Origin: Myxococcota bacterium
Lineage (GTDB): Bacteria > Myxococcota_A > Polyangia > Fen-1088
Length of the DNA stretch: 49,522 bases
Direction of reading: 5' to 3'
NCBI GenBank assembly: GCA_025934105.1
Contig: JAICYS010000010.1
Location: forward strand, 1-49,522
Shown here: piece after piece, positions 15,210-23,884 of the stretch
Layout of the letters: every line of letters starts with the position of its first letter
Numbering within the stretch: the first letter of the stretch is position 1
Notes under the pieces: generated by a model
What the model was told of the DNA's origin: nothing
The model's input: the letters and a program-made list of their open reading frames with translations, nothing else
Databases searched by the model: none
Made by a program: the position numbers and the translations under genes

Positions 15210-15779
15210 ATGAGCGGCGTATCTCACAGAGGCATCGACGTCGAGTCGCTCCGTCGCCGGCTGCAGTCAGCAACTGGAGCGGACTTCCGGCGTGCGCTGG
15301 CGGATGCTCTGGGCGCCCGCGGGCAGGCGCTGACGCTCAAGGGCTTTCGCGAGTCCAAGGCTCCCGACGGGACGCAATGGAAGGCAGTGAAGCGCAAAGG
15401 GAAGCCGCTCATCGACACAGGCAACCTGCGACAGAGCGTCGTCATGCAGTCGAGCGAGGCTGGCTTCCGGATCGAGGTCGCCGCGCCATACGCAAAGTAT
15501 CAGCAGATGGGAACGCCGCCACGCCAAGTCGGAGCACGCTCTGCGTTGCAGAACTCGCGGGGCCGGTTCGTCTCCCCAAAGGGGCTGATGGTCAAGCGCA
15601 AGGGATTCGTCGGGATGATGAAGCGAGGTGGAACGCGCGTTGTGCTGAGAACCCACGCGAACCGTGGCATTGCGCCGCGTCCGATGGTGCCGCGCGGAGA
15701 TGCCGATCTCGCGGCCGTGTGGATGCCCGAATTCAAACGCACGGCCATTCAGGTCGCGCGCCAGAGGCTGGAGCCATGA
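15210..15779 (+). CDS. Virion morphogenesis / neck protein (Mu G-like)
   Basis: ATG 15210, 1 nt after the connector stop (an in-frame ATG at 15180 is also possible); 189 aa. FRESKAPDGTQWKAVK, PLIDTGNLRQSVV and VAAPYAKYQQMGTPPR are hallmarks of Mu gpG-like virion morphogenesis proteins, which complete the neck or tail terminator. The central loop is basic (SPKGLMVKRKGFVGMMKRGG), and IAPRPMVPRGD near the end is also conserved. Confidence 0.85.
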   Translation: MSGVSHRGIDVESLRRRLQSATGADFRRALADALGARGQALTLKGFRESKAPDGTQWKAVKRKGKPLIDTGNLRQSVVMQSSEAGFRIEVAAPYAKYQQMGTPPRQVGARSALQNSRGRFVSPKGLMVKRKGFVGMMKRGGTRVVLRTHANRGIAPRPMVPRGDADLAAVWMPEFKRTAIQVARQRLEP

Positions 15780-15780
15780 C

Positions 15781-16290
15781 GTGCTGAAGGACGTATTCGC
15801 GCTTGCGACGGAGAAGCTGCGCACCGCGCCCGCGGTGCGCGAGATGCCGAGTTGCAAGCTGGGCGAGGAGCACCTGCCGAGTCCTGGTGGCTGCCCAGCA
15901 ATCGTGTGGGTACCGGGACGCGGGCCCATCAGCGGCGGGCGCCAGGCGATCGACCAGGAGAGTCCCGGAAATCCACGGGCGCTATTCCAGCGCAACCTGG
16001 GAATCAACGCCTACGTCTATGCCGAGAGCTTCAACGGCACCGAGGCTCTGCTGGGCCACTTCGTGGCCGCACTCCACGCTGCGCTTCCCGGTCGCTGGAC
16101 GCCAACGAGTGAGAGTTGGTCGATGGGATGGCCCGTCGGGACCGTCGAGCCGATGGCGCACGCCGAGTCCGGCACTCTCTGCATTCTCTCGTTCGACGTG
16201 CGGTTGCCGCTCTTCGACGAGGCCAACCCCGAAGTTACGCCGGACGGCATGGCCATCACCGGCAACTTCGTCACCGTGGAGCTGAGCTGA
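15781..16290 (+). CDS. Tail terminator-like / tail completion protein (169 aa)
   Basis: GTG 15781 has GGAG 8 nt upstream; a nearer ATG at 15776 gives only three codons. The product has an N-terminal helix (LKDVFALATEKLR), a GCPAIVWVPGRGPI strand-loop and C-terminal strands (AESGTLCILSFDVRLPLFD). Position after the Mu G-like gene and before the sheath is that of the tail terminator, and size and strand pattern agree. Family assignment is by synteny. Confidence 0.6.
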   Translation: MLKDVFALATEKLRTAPAVREMPSCKLGEEHLPSPGGCPAIVWVPGRGPISGGRQAIDQESPGNPRALFQRNLGINAYVYAESFNGTEALLGHFVAALHAALPGRWTPTSESWSMGWPVGTVEPMAHAESGTLCILSFDVRLPLFDEANPEVTPDGMAITGNFVTVELS

Positions 16291-16604
16291 TGGGCGACGA
16301 GAAGAAGACCGCCGAAACGTTGGCCACCGAGGCGGGGTTGCTCCCGCAGCTCATCGCGCGCCCGGCAGAAGGTCGGCGCCCCGCGCGCACGGTGGCCAAT
16401 AAAGACTTCTGGAAGTTCGCGGCTGCGCGCGCCGGCGAGGGCTGGGCGGTCGGCCAAGAGATGACCAAGGCCGAGTTCGACGAAGCAGTCGAGCACTGGA
16501 CGACCAAGCCGCACTTTGGCGGCCGCGATGTCGGCGCCGTGGCGCAGCCCGCGCCGGCGGAGCTGTCCGAGAGCGATTCTGAACCCACTGGCCAGCCGGC
16601 CTAA
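16290..16604 (+). CDS. Hypothetical tail-region protein (104 aa)
   Basis: ATG overlaps the upstream stop (TGATG). It has a Lys/Glu/Ala-rich helical body with KDFWKFAAARAGEGWAVGQE and an acidic, Pro-rich tail. No recognised family. Small proteins of this kind often precede the sheath gene in myoviruses. Confidence 0.55.
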   Translation: MGDEKKTAETLATEAGLLPQLIARPAEGRRPARTVANKDFWKFAAARAGEGWAVGQEMTKAEFDEAVEHWTTKPHFGGRDVGAVAQPAPAELSESDSEPTGQPA

Positions 16605-16622
16605 CCCGAGGAGCCGACGAAC

Positions 16623-18296
16623 ATGCTTCCCGACGTCACACTCAAGATCCAGGACGGCGGCCTCGGGATCGTCCCTGGCAACGCCTCTCGAACGTGCGCC
16701 AAGCTGGGCATCTCCGCCGGCGGCACCGCCAACACACTGTACGCCTTCGGCGACAAGAACACGGCCATCGGTACGCTGGTGGCCGGGCCTCTGCTCGAGG
16801 CCGTCTGTGACACGCTCGACATCGCGGGCGGTCCGGTTCTGGCCATGCCGCTCAATCCGAGCGGCGCTGGCTCGATCGGTTCCACGGTCCACGGGGGCGG
16901 TGGCGGCGGCGCCGGGACCATCTCTGGGGCTGCCGCGCCGGCATCGACCATCGCGGCCAAGGTCGTCACCGGTGGCGTGCTGGGGGTCATGACCGTCGCA
17001 TTTTCGGTCAACGGCGGCGCCTACGGTTCGCCCATTCTGTCGACGGTGACCAGCTTCTCCGTGGTCGTCCCGGGGACGCTGACGACGCTGACGTTCTCGT
17101 CGCAGACCTATACGTCGGCGGCCGTCTGGACCTTCAACACCGACGGCACTTCGTCTCTGTCGGGAACTGGAACGCTCGGCTGGGTCACCGCGGTATCGTC
17201 GACGCTGGACAACTTCGATTTCATCGCGACGATCGCCCAGCCCGGAGCTGCGGGAACGGCCACCTTCAAGTGGTCGCTGGACGGAAACAACAACGTGTCG
17301 GGAGAGACGCTGGTCCCGTCCGGCGGCGTCTTCGTGGTCCCCGGATCCGGTCTCGTGCTCACGTTTGCTTCGACCTTCGCGGCGACGGACACGTACGAGA
17401 TCAAGACCGGGACGGCCACGTACAGCAACAGCGACGTCACCGCGGCGTGCACTGTCTTGCTCGCTGACCAGTCGCCGTGGGGGCTTCTCCAGGTGGTTGG
17501 AGCGGGATCAAATGCCGCTGCCGCCGCCAGCCTAGCCGCTGTGGTGGATGCGCAGCTCGCCTCGGGCTTCACGAACTTCAGGTACGCGCGCGGCATCGTG
17601 TCATGTCCCACGTCGGAGAGCGATTCCACGGTGGCATCGGCATTCGCGAACTTCGTCAGCGACCGCGTCATGGTCTGCGCGGGGGACATTCTTCACCTGT
17701 CGGCCATCTCTGGACGCCTTATCCGGCGCAACCTGGCGACGGTGGTGGCGACCAGGCTGAGCGACATCGCGCCGAGCATTGACGCTGGCAACGACGATCC
17801 TGGCGACGAACTCACGGCCATGCCGCGGGTGTCGGCGATCTACCGGGACGAATTTAAGACGCCGGCGCTGGACGCACAGCGGTTCTGCACGCTGCGCACC
17901 GAGGTTGGCGATCCTGGGTTCTTCGTCACGAACCCGAACATGATGGCCGCGCCTGGCTCTGACTACGGCCTCATGCAGATGGGGCGCGTGATGGACGTGG
18001 CCTGCGCGACCACCCGCCAGGCGATGCTTCCGTTTCTGAACTCGCGCATCACCGTGGACGCGTCGACCGGATACATCGCGCCGATCTGGGCGAGTCGGAT
18101 CGAAAAGCGCGTCCAGAAGATTCTGAGCGCCGTCCTGGTTGCGGCCGGCGACGCCGACGCCGTGACCGCCGTGGTCACCCGCAACGTCAACATCCTATCC
18201 ACCAAGACGATTCCAATCACGATCGGCGTCGTGCCGCATGGCTACGCCAAGTTCATTAACGTCACCATCGGGTTCGTTAACCCGGCGCTGGCGTAA
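16623..18296 (+). CDS. Tail sheath protein
   Basis: ATG with GAGGAG upstream; 557 aa. The C-terminal half carries DYGLMQMGRVMDVACATTRQ, then PFLNSRITVDASTGYIAP and AKFINVTIGFVNPAL, the conserved sheath core that forms contractile rings. The N-terminal 150 residues include a Gly-rich loop (GGGGGGAGT) and an Ig-like insertion (residues about 100-270), probably exposed. The gene proves that the tail is contractile. The tube gene follows after 10 nt. Confidence 0.85.
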   Translation: MLPDVTLKIQDGGLGIVPGNASRTCAKLGISAGGTANTLYAFGDKNTAIGTLVAGPLLEAVCDTLDIAGGPVLAMPLNPSGAGSIGSTVHGGGGGGAGTISGAAAPASTIAAKVVTGGVLGVMTVAFSVNGGAYGSPILSTVTSFSVVVPGTLTTLTFSSQTYTSAAVWTFNTDGTSSLSGTGTLGWVTAVSSTLDNFDFIATIAQPGAAGTATFKWSLDGNNNVSGETLVPSGGVFVVPGSGLVLTFASTFAATDTYEIKTGTATYSNSDVTAACTVLLADQSPWGLLQVVGAGSNAAAAASLAAVVDAQLASGFTNFRYARGIVSCPTSESDSTVASAFANFVSDRVMVCAGDILHLSAISGRLIRRNLATVVATRLSDIAPSIDAGNDDPGDELTAMPRVSAIYRDEFKTPALDAQRFCTLRTEVGDPGFFVTNPNMMAAPGSDYGLMQMGRVMDVACATTRQAMLPFLNSRITVDASTGYIAPIWASRIEKRVQKILSAVLVAAGDADAVTAVVTRNVNILSTKTIPITIGVVPHGYAKFINVTIGFVNPALA

Positions 18297-18306
18297 GGAG
18301 ACCCAG

Positions 18307-18795
18307 ATGGGCGCCACTCAGACGATCGTCAACGGCAACCGGCACTCCTGGACGTCTATTACCCTGGACGCCGACGGCCTGTTGATCGGCGGCATTACGT
18401 CAGTCGACTACAGCGACAACCTCGAGCCCGGTACGCCATTCGGGACCGACCCGGTGGCCCTGGGGTACACGCGCGGCAAGTACACCGCGGACTTCTCGAT
18501 CGAGATGTACCGCGCCGAGTTCGAGGCCCTGAAGCTGCGCCTCGGTGTGGCGGGCGTCGGATTCATGGAGTCGACCGGCATCTACAACGTCGCGTACATC
18601 GAGAAGAGCTTGAACGGCGGAGAGCCGATCATGGACGTCATCGTTGGACGCATTTCGAAGGTCGAGTCCTCGAACTCCGAAGGTACCGACGCATCGAAGG
18701 TGAAGCTGACGCTGAAAGTCATCGAGCCGATCCTGTGGAACGGCGTCCCGGCCGTGCTGCCAGATCCGACTGCGCTCGACGTCTCGTTCGTCTGA
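18307..18795 (+). CDS. Tail tube protein
   Basis: ATG with AAGGAGA upstream; 162 aa. GGITSVDYSDNLEPGTPFGTD, YTADFSIEMYRAEFEAL and VKLTLKVIEPILWNGVPAV match small myovirus tube proteins located directly after the sheath. It polymerises as hexameric rings inside the sheath. Length and place are normal. Confidence 0.85.
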   Translation: MGATQTIVNGNRHSWTSITLDADGLLIGGITSVDYSDNLEPGTPFGTDPVALGYTRGKYTADFSIEMYRAEFEALKLRLGVAGVGFMESTGIYNVAYIEKSLNGGEPIMDVIVGRISKVESSNSEGTDASKVKLTLKVIEPILWNGVPAVLPDPTALDVSFV

Positions 18796-18838
18796 CGGAA
18801 AAGGTAGCCGTTGATGCTGGCCGGCGAACATGGCCGCC

Positions 18839-19198
18839 ATGGCCAACGACAGCAAGATCACGGACGAACTCATGGCGCAGCTGCGCGGCGCGCACCCGGA
18901 CGCCAAAGGCTTTCGGAAGATGATCACGCCGCTTCCCGACGGCACCGAATTGGAATGGGTGATGAAATACCCGCCCGCGACGGCTGCCTATGCAGCGTTC
19001 CGCGAGAAGAGCATGGAGGCGAGCGCGGCCGAGAAGGCATCGGCACCCCGGCTGCTGTTCAACGCGATGGTCGTCTACCCGTCAGGACCCGAATTGAAAG
19101 AGGCCGTGAAGGACTGGCCGGGATTCGTGGATACGGCGTCCGGCGAGTGCGCGGAGTTTGCGGGGCTAGTCCGGGGTACCCGCCAGGAAAAATTGTAG
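18839..19198 (+). CDS. Tail assembly chaperone, short (G-like) product
   Basis: ATG 18839 (ATG 18830 also in frame) reads to TAG 19196-19198; 119 aa. The body is a tail-chaperone type helical protein (DELMAQLRGAHPD, PPATAAYAAFREKSME). It lies between tube and tape measure, the fixed place of the G/GT pair. Its end, CAG GAA AAA TTG TAG, contains a run of five A just before the stop, and a second open frame continues in the -1 frame. Confidence 0.75.
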   Translation: MANDSKITDELMAQLRGAHPDAKGFRKMITPLPDGTELEWVMKYPPATAAYAAFREKSMEASAAEKASAPRLLFNAMVVYPSGPELKEAVKDWPGFVDTASGECAEFAGLVRGTRQEKL

Positions 19199-19359
19199 CC
19201 CGGTGGCGGGCTGACAGCGGCGACCTCTGGGCGATCGGCGAGGCGCTGCGGGCCCTCCTCCGGGCGGGCGAGAGTGACGCGGAGCTCGTCGGATCGCTGA
19301 TGGTCGCCGGCTGCATCGCCGACATTCGCCTGATCGCCTCCGTATTCGAGAAGAAGTGA
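18839..19359 (+). CDS. Tail assembly chaperone, -1 frameshift (GT-like) product
   Basis: After a -1 slip at the A-run 19188-19192 the ribosome would read on from ATT GTA GCC to TGA 19357-19359, giving about 173 aa. The extension (DLWAIGEALRALLRAG, then IADIRLIASVFEKK) has no start codon of its own before the overlap. This is strong evidence that it is reached by frameshift. In lambda and many phages the ratio of short and long products controls assembly around the tape measure. The slip site is not a perfect heptamer. Confidence 0.7.
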
Positions 19360-21104
19360 TGGCCGACGGCGTTCAATTTCTGTTCGAGCTCGACGCTAAG
19401 GCGCCCGGCATGGACAAGCTCCTGACGATGCTTGGGCAGAGCAACGCCAAGCTGAAGGAGGGGCACGGCGCCCTGAAACACGAGACCGAAGAGGTCAAGG
19501 GTCTCGGCGGAGCGTTTGAGAAGCTGATCCACTCCGGGCTTGAGCCCTTTCTGAAGAAGGCCGAGCAGATCGCGGAGTTCGAATTCATCCGCGAGGGCGC
19601 CGAGAAGCTGCTGGAGTTCCCCGAGCTTTTGGCCGACAAAATCAGAGAGCTTGGAGATGAACTCGTCGATACGGCGGCCAAGACCGAAAGCCTGAACTTC
19701 TCGCTGGACGTGAACTTCGGCGCGGGCGGCAAGGAGATTTCGGAGTGGGCTGACAAGCTGGCGAAGCAGACGCCATACACCGCCGCGCAGATCAGGTCGT
19801 GGGCCATCGAGCTCGGTCACGCCGGGGTCGCAATGAAGGACCTCGACAAGTACATGTTCGCCGGACTCGACGTCGCGGCACGCTCGGCAGACAAGGTCGG
19901 CGCGATGCAAGCGGCCATGGAAGCGATGCGCCGGGTGGAGATGCAGGGCAAGGTCAACGCCAGAACTCTGATCAACATGGGCATCCCCGTAGAGAAGCTG
20001 ATGGCGACTGTGCCGAAGCTCCACGGGATGACCAAGATCCAGGCCAACCAGGCGCTTGATCAAATCGAGATCGGGAAAGAAGATCTCTTCCGGGCGATCA
20101 CGGGAGGCAAGCCGATCGGCGACGTCGGAGCCGACATGCAGAACCTGCTCAGCACGAAGGTAAAAAACCTCACGTCGTTGCCTGAGCAGTATTTCGAGAA
20201 GGCGGCCGACAGCGCCGCATTCGCTCCCTTCAAGGCCAAGCTCGACGACATATTCAAGTCGTTCGATCCGGACAGTGACAAGGGCAAACAGATCATGGCG
20301 TCGTTCGCTGCGATGCTGATGAGCATCGTCGACGGCCTTCAGAAGATCAATTTCAAGGAGGTGGCGGACGACTTCGGTAAGTTCGTAAGCGCGATCGAAA
20401 AGATGGTTCCCGTCATCGTTCAGATCACCGGAGACATCGGCGCGACCGTGCAGGACGCCGCGAACAAAGGCGGTGCAGCGAAGCGCGTGCTGATGAACTA
20501 CACCCCGTTTGGGCTTCTGCAGGGCGGCCAGCAACGAGAGGACAAGGCATTCGACATCATGCGCCGCGAAGGATCGCTCATGTCAGACAAAGGGATCAAT
20601 AAGACCCTGTCGAGCGTGATCCCGGGATACGGGTATGTCGCGGATACGTACCTCAATCCGCGGTTTTACCAACTCAGATTTGGCGACGCGACGAAGGGAG
20701 CCGTCAAGGGACTAGATGATGGCAATGGAGCAATCGAGGCCGCGGGCGCCAGGGCCGGCGCCGCTGCCGTCGACGGAGCCGCCGGTCCAAAGGGCATCGA
20801 CGCGCACAGTCCATCGAAGAAGTTCGAGCAACTCGGAATGTTCGCCAACATGGGCTTCGTCCGTGGCATGCGCGCCACGGCAGGCACGGTTGCTGACGCC
20901 ATCGCTGGAACCTTTGGCGTACCGACGCGACGACCGGGCGCCGCGCCATCGGGCGGGGTCACCTTGTCCGTGCATGGCACGCATATCCACGTCGCGCACG
21001 GCGGGCGCGAGGAAGGTGCCGCGGCAGCAGAAGGCTTTTGGGCCAGCATCGAGGCTCGCCTATTGGCCATGCTCGAGCGGAAGCGATCGGAAGAGGGATC
21101 CTGA
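19359..21104 (+). CDS. Tape measure protein
   Basis: ATG 19359 overlaps the chaperone stop; 581 aa. It is largely helical, with a tape-measure type core (residues 120-260: EWADKLAKQTPYTAAQIRSW, ELGHAGVAMKDL, GMTKIQANQAL), a hydrophobic segment near 325-345, and the C-terminal DAHSPSKKFEQLGMFANMGF block typical of tape measures. It sets tail length and is ejected ahead of DNA. At about 580 residues it predicts a short tail. It ends in a charged helix and overlaps the next start (TGATG). Confidence 0.85.
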   Translation: MADGVQFLFELDAKAPGMDKLLTMLGQSNAKLKEGHGALKHETEEVKGLGGAFEKLIHSGLEPFLKKAEQIAEFEFIREGAEKLLEFPELLADKIRELGDELVDTAAKTESLNFSLDVNFGAGGKEISEWADKLAKQTPYTAAQIRSWAIELGHAGVAMKDLDKYMFAGLDVAARSADKVGAMQAAMEAMRRVEMQGKVNARTLINMGIPVEKLMATVPKLHGMTKIQANQALDQIEIGKEDLFRAITGGKPIGDVGADMQNLLSTKVKNLTSLPEQYFEKAADSAAFAPFKAKLDDIFKSFDPDSDKGKQIMASFAAMLMSIVDGLQKINFKEVADDFGKFVSAIEKMVPVIVQITGDIGATVQDAANKGGAAKRVLMNYTPFGLLQGGQQREDKAFDIMRREGSLMSDKGINKTLSSVIPGYGYVADTYLNPRFYQLRFGDATKGAVKGLDDGNGAIEAAGARAGAAAVDGAAGPKGIDAHSPSKKFEQLGMFANMGFVRGMRATAGTVADAIAGTFGVPTRRPGAAPSGGVTLSVHGTHIHVAHGGREEGAAAAEGFWASIEARLLAMLERKRSEEGS

Positions 21105-21781
21105 TGGCCGGCGAGCCATTTTGGAGCAACGGGACCAACGTCGCCGGGTTGGCGCTGTCGTCGGACGGGCAGATCACCGGCGGAAACCAGGTCTACATGA
21201 AGAACCCGCTAGACACGGCGTGGTTCGCGGGCGTTCAAATCCCTGGACGGGTCACCCTGGACCCCGGGGGCGGCGTGTTCCTGCTGCTCGACAAGGTCAA
21301 GGCGAAGGCGATGCCGGGCGGCGGCGGGCTGTCCCGCTCGCTCGACGTAGATGGCGCATCGCTGCGCATCCTGGGGCTCGACCCGAAGGAGTTCTCGTTC
21401 ACCGTCCTGATCTGGACCTCGGCCCAGGACTCGGCCTGGCAGGCGTTCGTGGACGCCGTGTGGAAGCGCCCGAAGAAGGCCGCTCGGATTCCACAGGGAG
21501 CGGCCGAAGTGCGACAGACGCTTTTGAATCGACTCGGCATCAATCAAGCCGCGCTGATCGACATCACGTATGCCGGCCCGGGGGCTGAGCACCCGTCGAC
21601 GCAATGGCGCCTGAAATTCCAGCACAGCGTGCGCCCGGTGCCGCGGAAGCACCAGACGGTGAAGGGCGCGGACTCTGGATTGAAGAAGACCGACAAGCTT
21701 CCGCAGCTAGAAGCGCCGTCGACGAACGCGGCCAACGCGACGCTTTTGGGACCGAAGGCCAAGCCCGCGGGAGGCTTATAG
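21104..21781 (+). CDS. Tail/baseplate protein (225 aa)
   Basis: ATG overlaps the tape measure stop. Beta-rich N terminus, LDVDGASLRILGLDPKEFSF, a W-containing helix (DSAWQAFVDAVWKRPKK) and WRLKFQHSVRP before a flexible tail. Place between tape measure and hub corresponds to tube-initiator or hub-linker proteins of simple myoviruses. No LysM motif is visible. Function by synteny only. Confidence 0.6.
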   Translation: MAGEPFWSNGTNVAGLALSSDGQITGGNQVYMKNPLDTAWFAGVQIPGRVTLDPGGGVFLLLDKVKAKAMPGGGGLSRSLDVDGASLRILGLDPKEFSFTVLIWTSAQDSAWQAFVDAVWKRPKKAARIPQGAAEVRQTLLNRLGINQAALIDITYAGPGAEHPSTQWRLKFQHSVRPVPRKHQTVKGADSGLKKTDKLPQLEAPSTNAANATLLGPKAKPAGGL

Positions 21782-21785
21782 GCCG

Positions 21786-22988
21786 ATGGCGCTCATCACC
21801 ATCAATGGCCTGGCCGTGCTGCGCGGAGCGATCCGCCTGCCGCGCATTGGGCGCTGGACGGCCGAGCTCAAGGTCGACTCGGACACGGAGATCGACGGAC
21901 CCGTGACCATGGACATCGCCGACGGCGCGCTGTCGCTGGCTGGCACCGTGGCGCGCGGCGGGGAGTTTGCGGGCACGGCTGCCACGAAGGTGATCGCCGG
22001 CGCGAACGGCCTCGAGAACGTGGCCAGGCCGAAGCACTACGTCTCGACGCGCGCGAACGTCGTCCTGGCCGACCTGTTTCGAGACGCGGGCGAGAGGCTG
22101 TCCGCGACGTCGGACCAGTCCGTGGTGGGCCGAAGCTTGCCGGCGTGGACGACCGCGGCGATCCCGGCCGGCCGCTTGCTCAAACGCCTGCTGGTGACAC
22201 TGGGCGGATCTTCTTGGCGGGTGCTTCCGGACGGCTCGATCTGGATCGGCGCCGAGACCTGGCCGGACTCCGGGCTGACCGCTGACGGCGTCGACATCAT
22301 CGAGCAGGACGACGAGCAGGGATTCACCGTGCTCGGCCTCGGCCTGCCGACACTGCTACCAGGCACGACGCTGTTCGGTCGCCGCGTCTCCTACGTCGAG
22401 TATACGGTCACCGACGTCATCCGGGCCAAGGTCTGGTACGAGGACGACGGCGCCACCAGCGACCGATTCAAGGCGGCCTTCGATGGCGCCACACTGGGTG
22501 CAGTTCCAGACGTCGACTACGGCGCGCTCTATCTCGCCGAGGTCGTGAACCAGGCGGGCGGCACGGTCGACATCCAGCCTGACGATCCGCGGCTGCCGTC
22601 CATGGCGTCGGTCAAGCTGCTGACGGGCTTGCCCGGCTCGGCGGTGGATCGGACCGCCGGGGGGAAGGTCCTAATCGGCTGGTCCGGCCGCGACCCATCG
22701 CGGCCATACGCCGCCGCCTTCGACAGCTCGACTGAGGTCTCCACCATGACGCTGAAGGTACTCTTGCAGCTCGTGCTGGGCGATTCCGTGGCGGCCGAGC
22801 CGCTCCTGAAGGCGGTCAGCTTCGGCGCGGCATGGGGACCGCTGGCGGCAGCCACGGCGGCCTACGTTACAGGCATCAAGACAGTCGCCGATCCGTTGAA
22901 TCTTTTCACGCCAGACATGCTGACGGCCCTGACGGCGTTCACGGCCGCGCTGGCCGAGTGCGCGACGCTCAAGGTGAGCGGAGCATGA
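21786..22988 (+). CDS. Baseplate hub protein with OB-fold spike-like domain
   Basis: ATG 4 nt after the previous stop; 400 aa. Residues 1-190 look like a gpD/gp27-type hub (VLADLFRDAGERLSATSDQS, KRLLVTLGGSSWRVLPDGS). Residues 200-325 contain an OB-fold like region (VTDVIRAKVWYE, PRLPSMASVKLLTGLPGSA, GKVLIGWSGRDPSRPYAA), as in gpV/gp5 spike bases. The last 75 residues are helical and hydrophobic. The protein should organise the central baseplate and membrane-puncturing tip. Confidence 0.7.
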   Translation: MALITINGLAVLRGAIRLPRIGRWTAELKVDSDTEIDGPVTMDIADGALSLAGTVARGGEFAGTAATKVIAGANGLENVARPKHYVSTRANVVLADLFRDAGERLSATSDQSVVGRSLPAWTTAAIPAGRLLKRLLVTLGGSSWRVLPDGSIWIGAETWPDSGLTADGVDIIEQDDEQGFTVLGLGLPTLLPGTTLFGRRVSYVEYTVTDVIRAKVWYEDDGATSDRFKAAFDGATLGAVPDVDYGALYLAEVVNQAGGTVDIQPDDPRLPSMASVKLLTGLPGSAVDRTAGGKVLIGWSGRDPSRPYAAAFDSSTEVSTMTLKVLLQLVLGDSVAAEPLLKAVSFGAAWGPLAAATAAYVTGIKTVADPLNLFTPDMLTALTAFTAALAECATLKVSGA

Positions 22989-23884
22989 CCACGCCGGCGC
23001 TATCCGATGCCAATTATGGCACCGATACGGCCGCGACAACGGACACGTCTCCCGTGTGGGGTATTGCGTCGGGGACGACCAACCTGGCGTACTCTCTCGT
23101 TCGCCGCCTGAGCACGCCGAGGGGCGGTCTATTCTACGATCTGAATTACGGGACCGATCTCCGCGCGTACGTCAACCGACGCATAAGCGGAGCCGCGGTC
23201 AATAACCTGCCAGCCGACATCTCGGCCGAGTGCGCGAAGGACGACCGCGTCCAGGCGACGACCGAGACAGTCGCGTTCACCTCGCAGACGCGCGCTCTTA
23301 CGGTGGCGATCGAGGTCCAGCCCATCGTCGGACAGGCGTTTACTCTCATTTTGGCTGCGACGTCCGTCAACGTCACACTGCTGTCGGTCAACGGTATCTC
23401 CGTGTCGGCCGCGACGCCGACTACATCGGCGGCGGCGGTGTTCCTGCAGGGGCCGGCAGGCCATGACGGAGCCGCTGGCGCGCAAGGCCCGAAGGGCGAC
23501 ACCGGCGCGGGAGGTACGCCGCAAATTTATCTCGACTTCGACGCAGAGGATTTTCTCGACTCGTCCGGGGTCGAGACGGTTGTCTATCAACGGTACGTCA
23601 ACTTTGGTCCGCTGCCGGCCATGGTGACCGCAGAGCTTGGCGGGCGCGTCTCTTCGACCGCCGGCGCGGCGACGTTCGCCCTGCGCGTCGGAGGAACCGC
23701 GGACACGGCTGACGGCGCCATTGCAGTGTCGATGTCGACGGCGAGTAACACGCCGACGCCAGTCGCTGCGTCGAACGCATCCTTTTCCAATCCGGGTGGG
23801 TGGCAGCTCGTCAAGCTGACCATCGCCTCGAGCGCGGCCGGGCAGACGGGGCACATCCTGAACCCGACGGGGAGCGCGCGGTGA
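22985..23884 (+). CDS. gp25/gpW-like baseplate protein with collagen-like and C-terminal beta domain
   Basis: ATG overlaps the hub stop (ATGA); 299 aa. Residues 1-115 follow gp25-like baseplate wedge proteins (RRLSTPRGGLFYDLNYGTDL, then helix and strands). Residues about 156-178 are Gly-X-Y triplets of collagen type (GPAGHDG, GPKGDTG). Residues 180-299 form a fibre-like beta domain. Wedge proteins normally end after the first domain, so the collagen-like stalk and distal domain are an unusual addition that may project from the baseplate. Confidence 0.75.
   Translation: MTTPALSDANYGTDTAATTDTSPVWGIASGTTNLAYSLVRRLSTPRGGLFYDLNYGTDLRAYVNRRISGAAVNNLPADISAECAKDDRVQATTETVAFTSQTRALTVAIEVQPIVGQAFTLILAATSVNVTLLSVNGISVSAATPTTSAAAVFLQGPAGHDGAAGAQGPKGDTGAGGTPQIYLDFDAEDFLDSSGVETVVYQRYVNFGPLPAMVTAELGGRVSSTAGAATFALRVGGTADTADGAIAVSMSTASNTPTPVAASNASFSNPGGWQLVKLTIASSAAGQTGHILNPTGSAR

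Noticed and set aside
19059-20534. 491-codon minus-strand open frame
   Set aside because: Antisense to the tail chaperone and tape measure, both recognised families.
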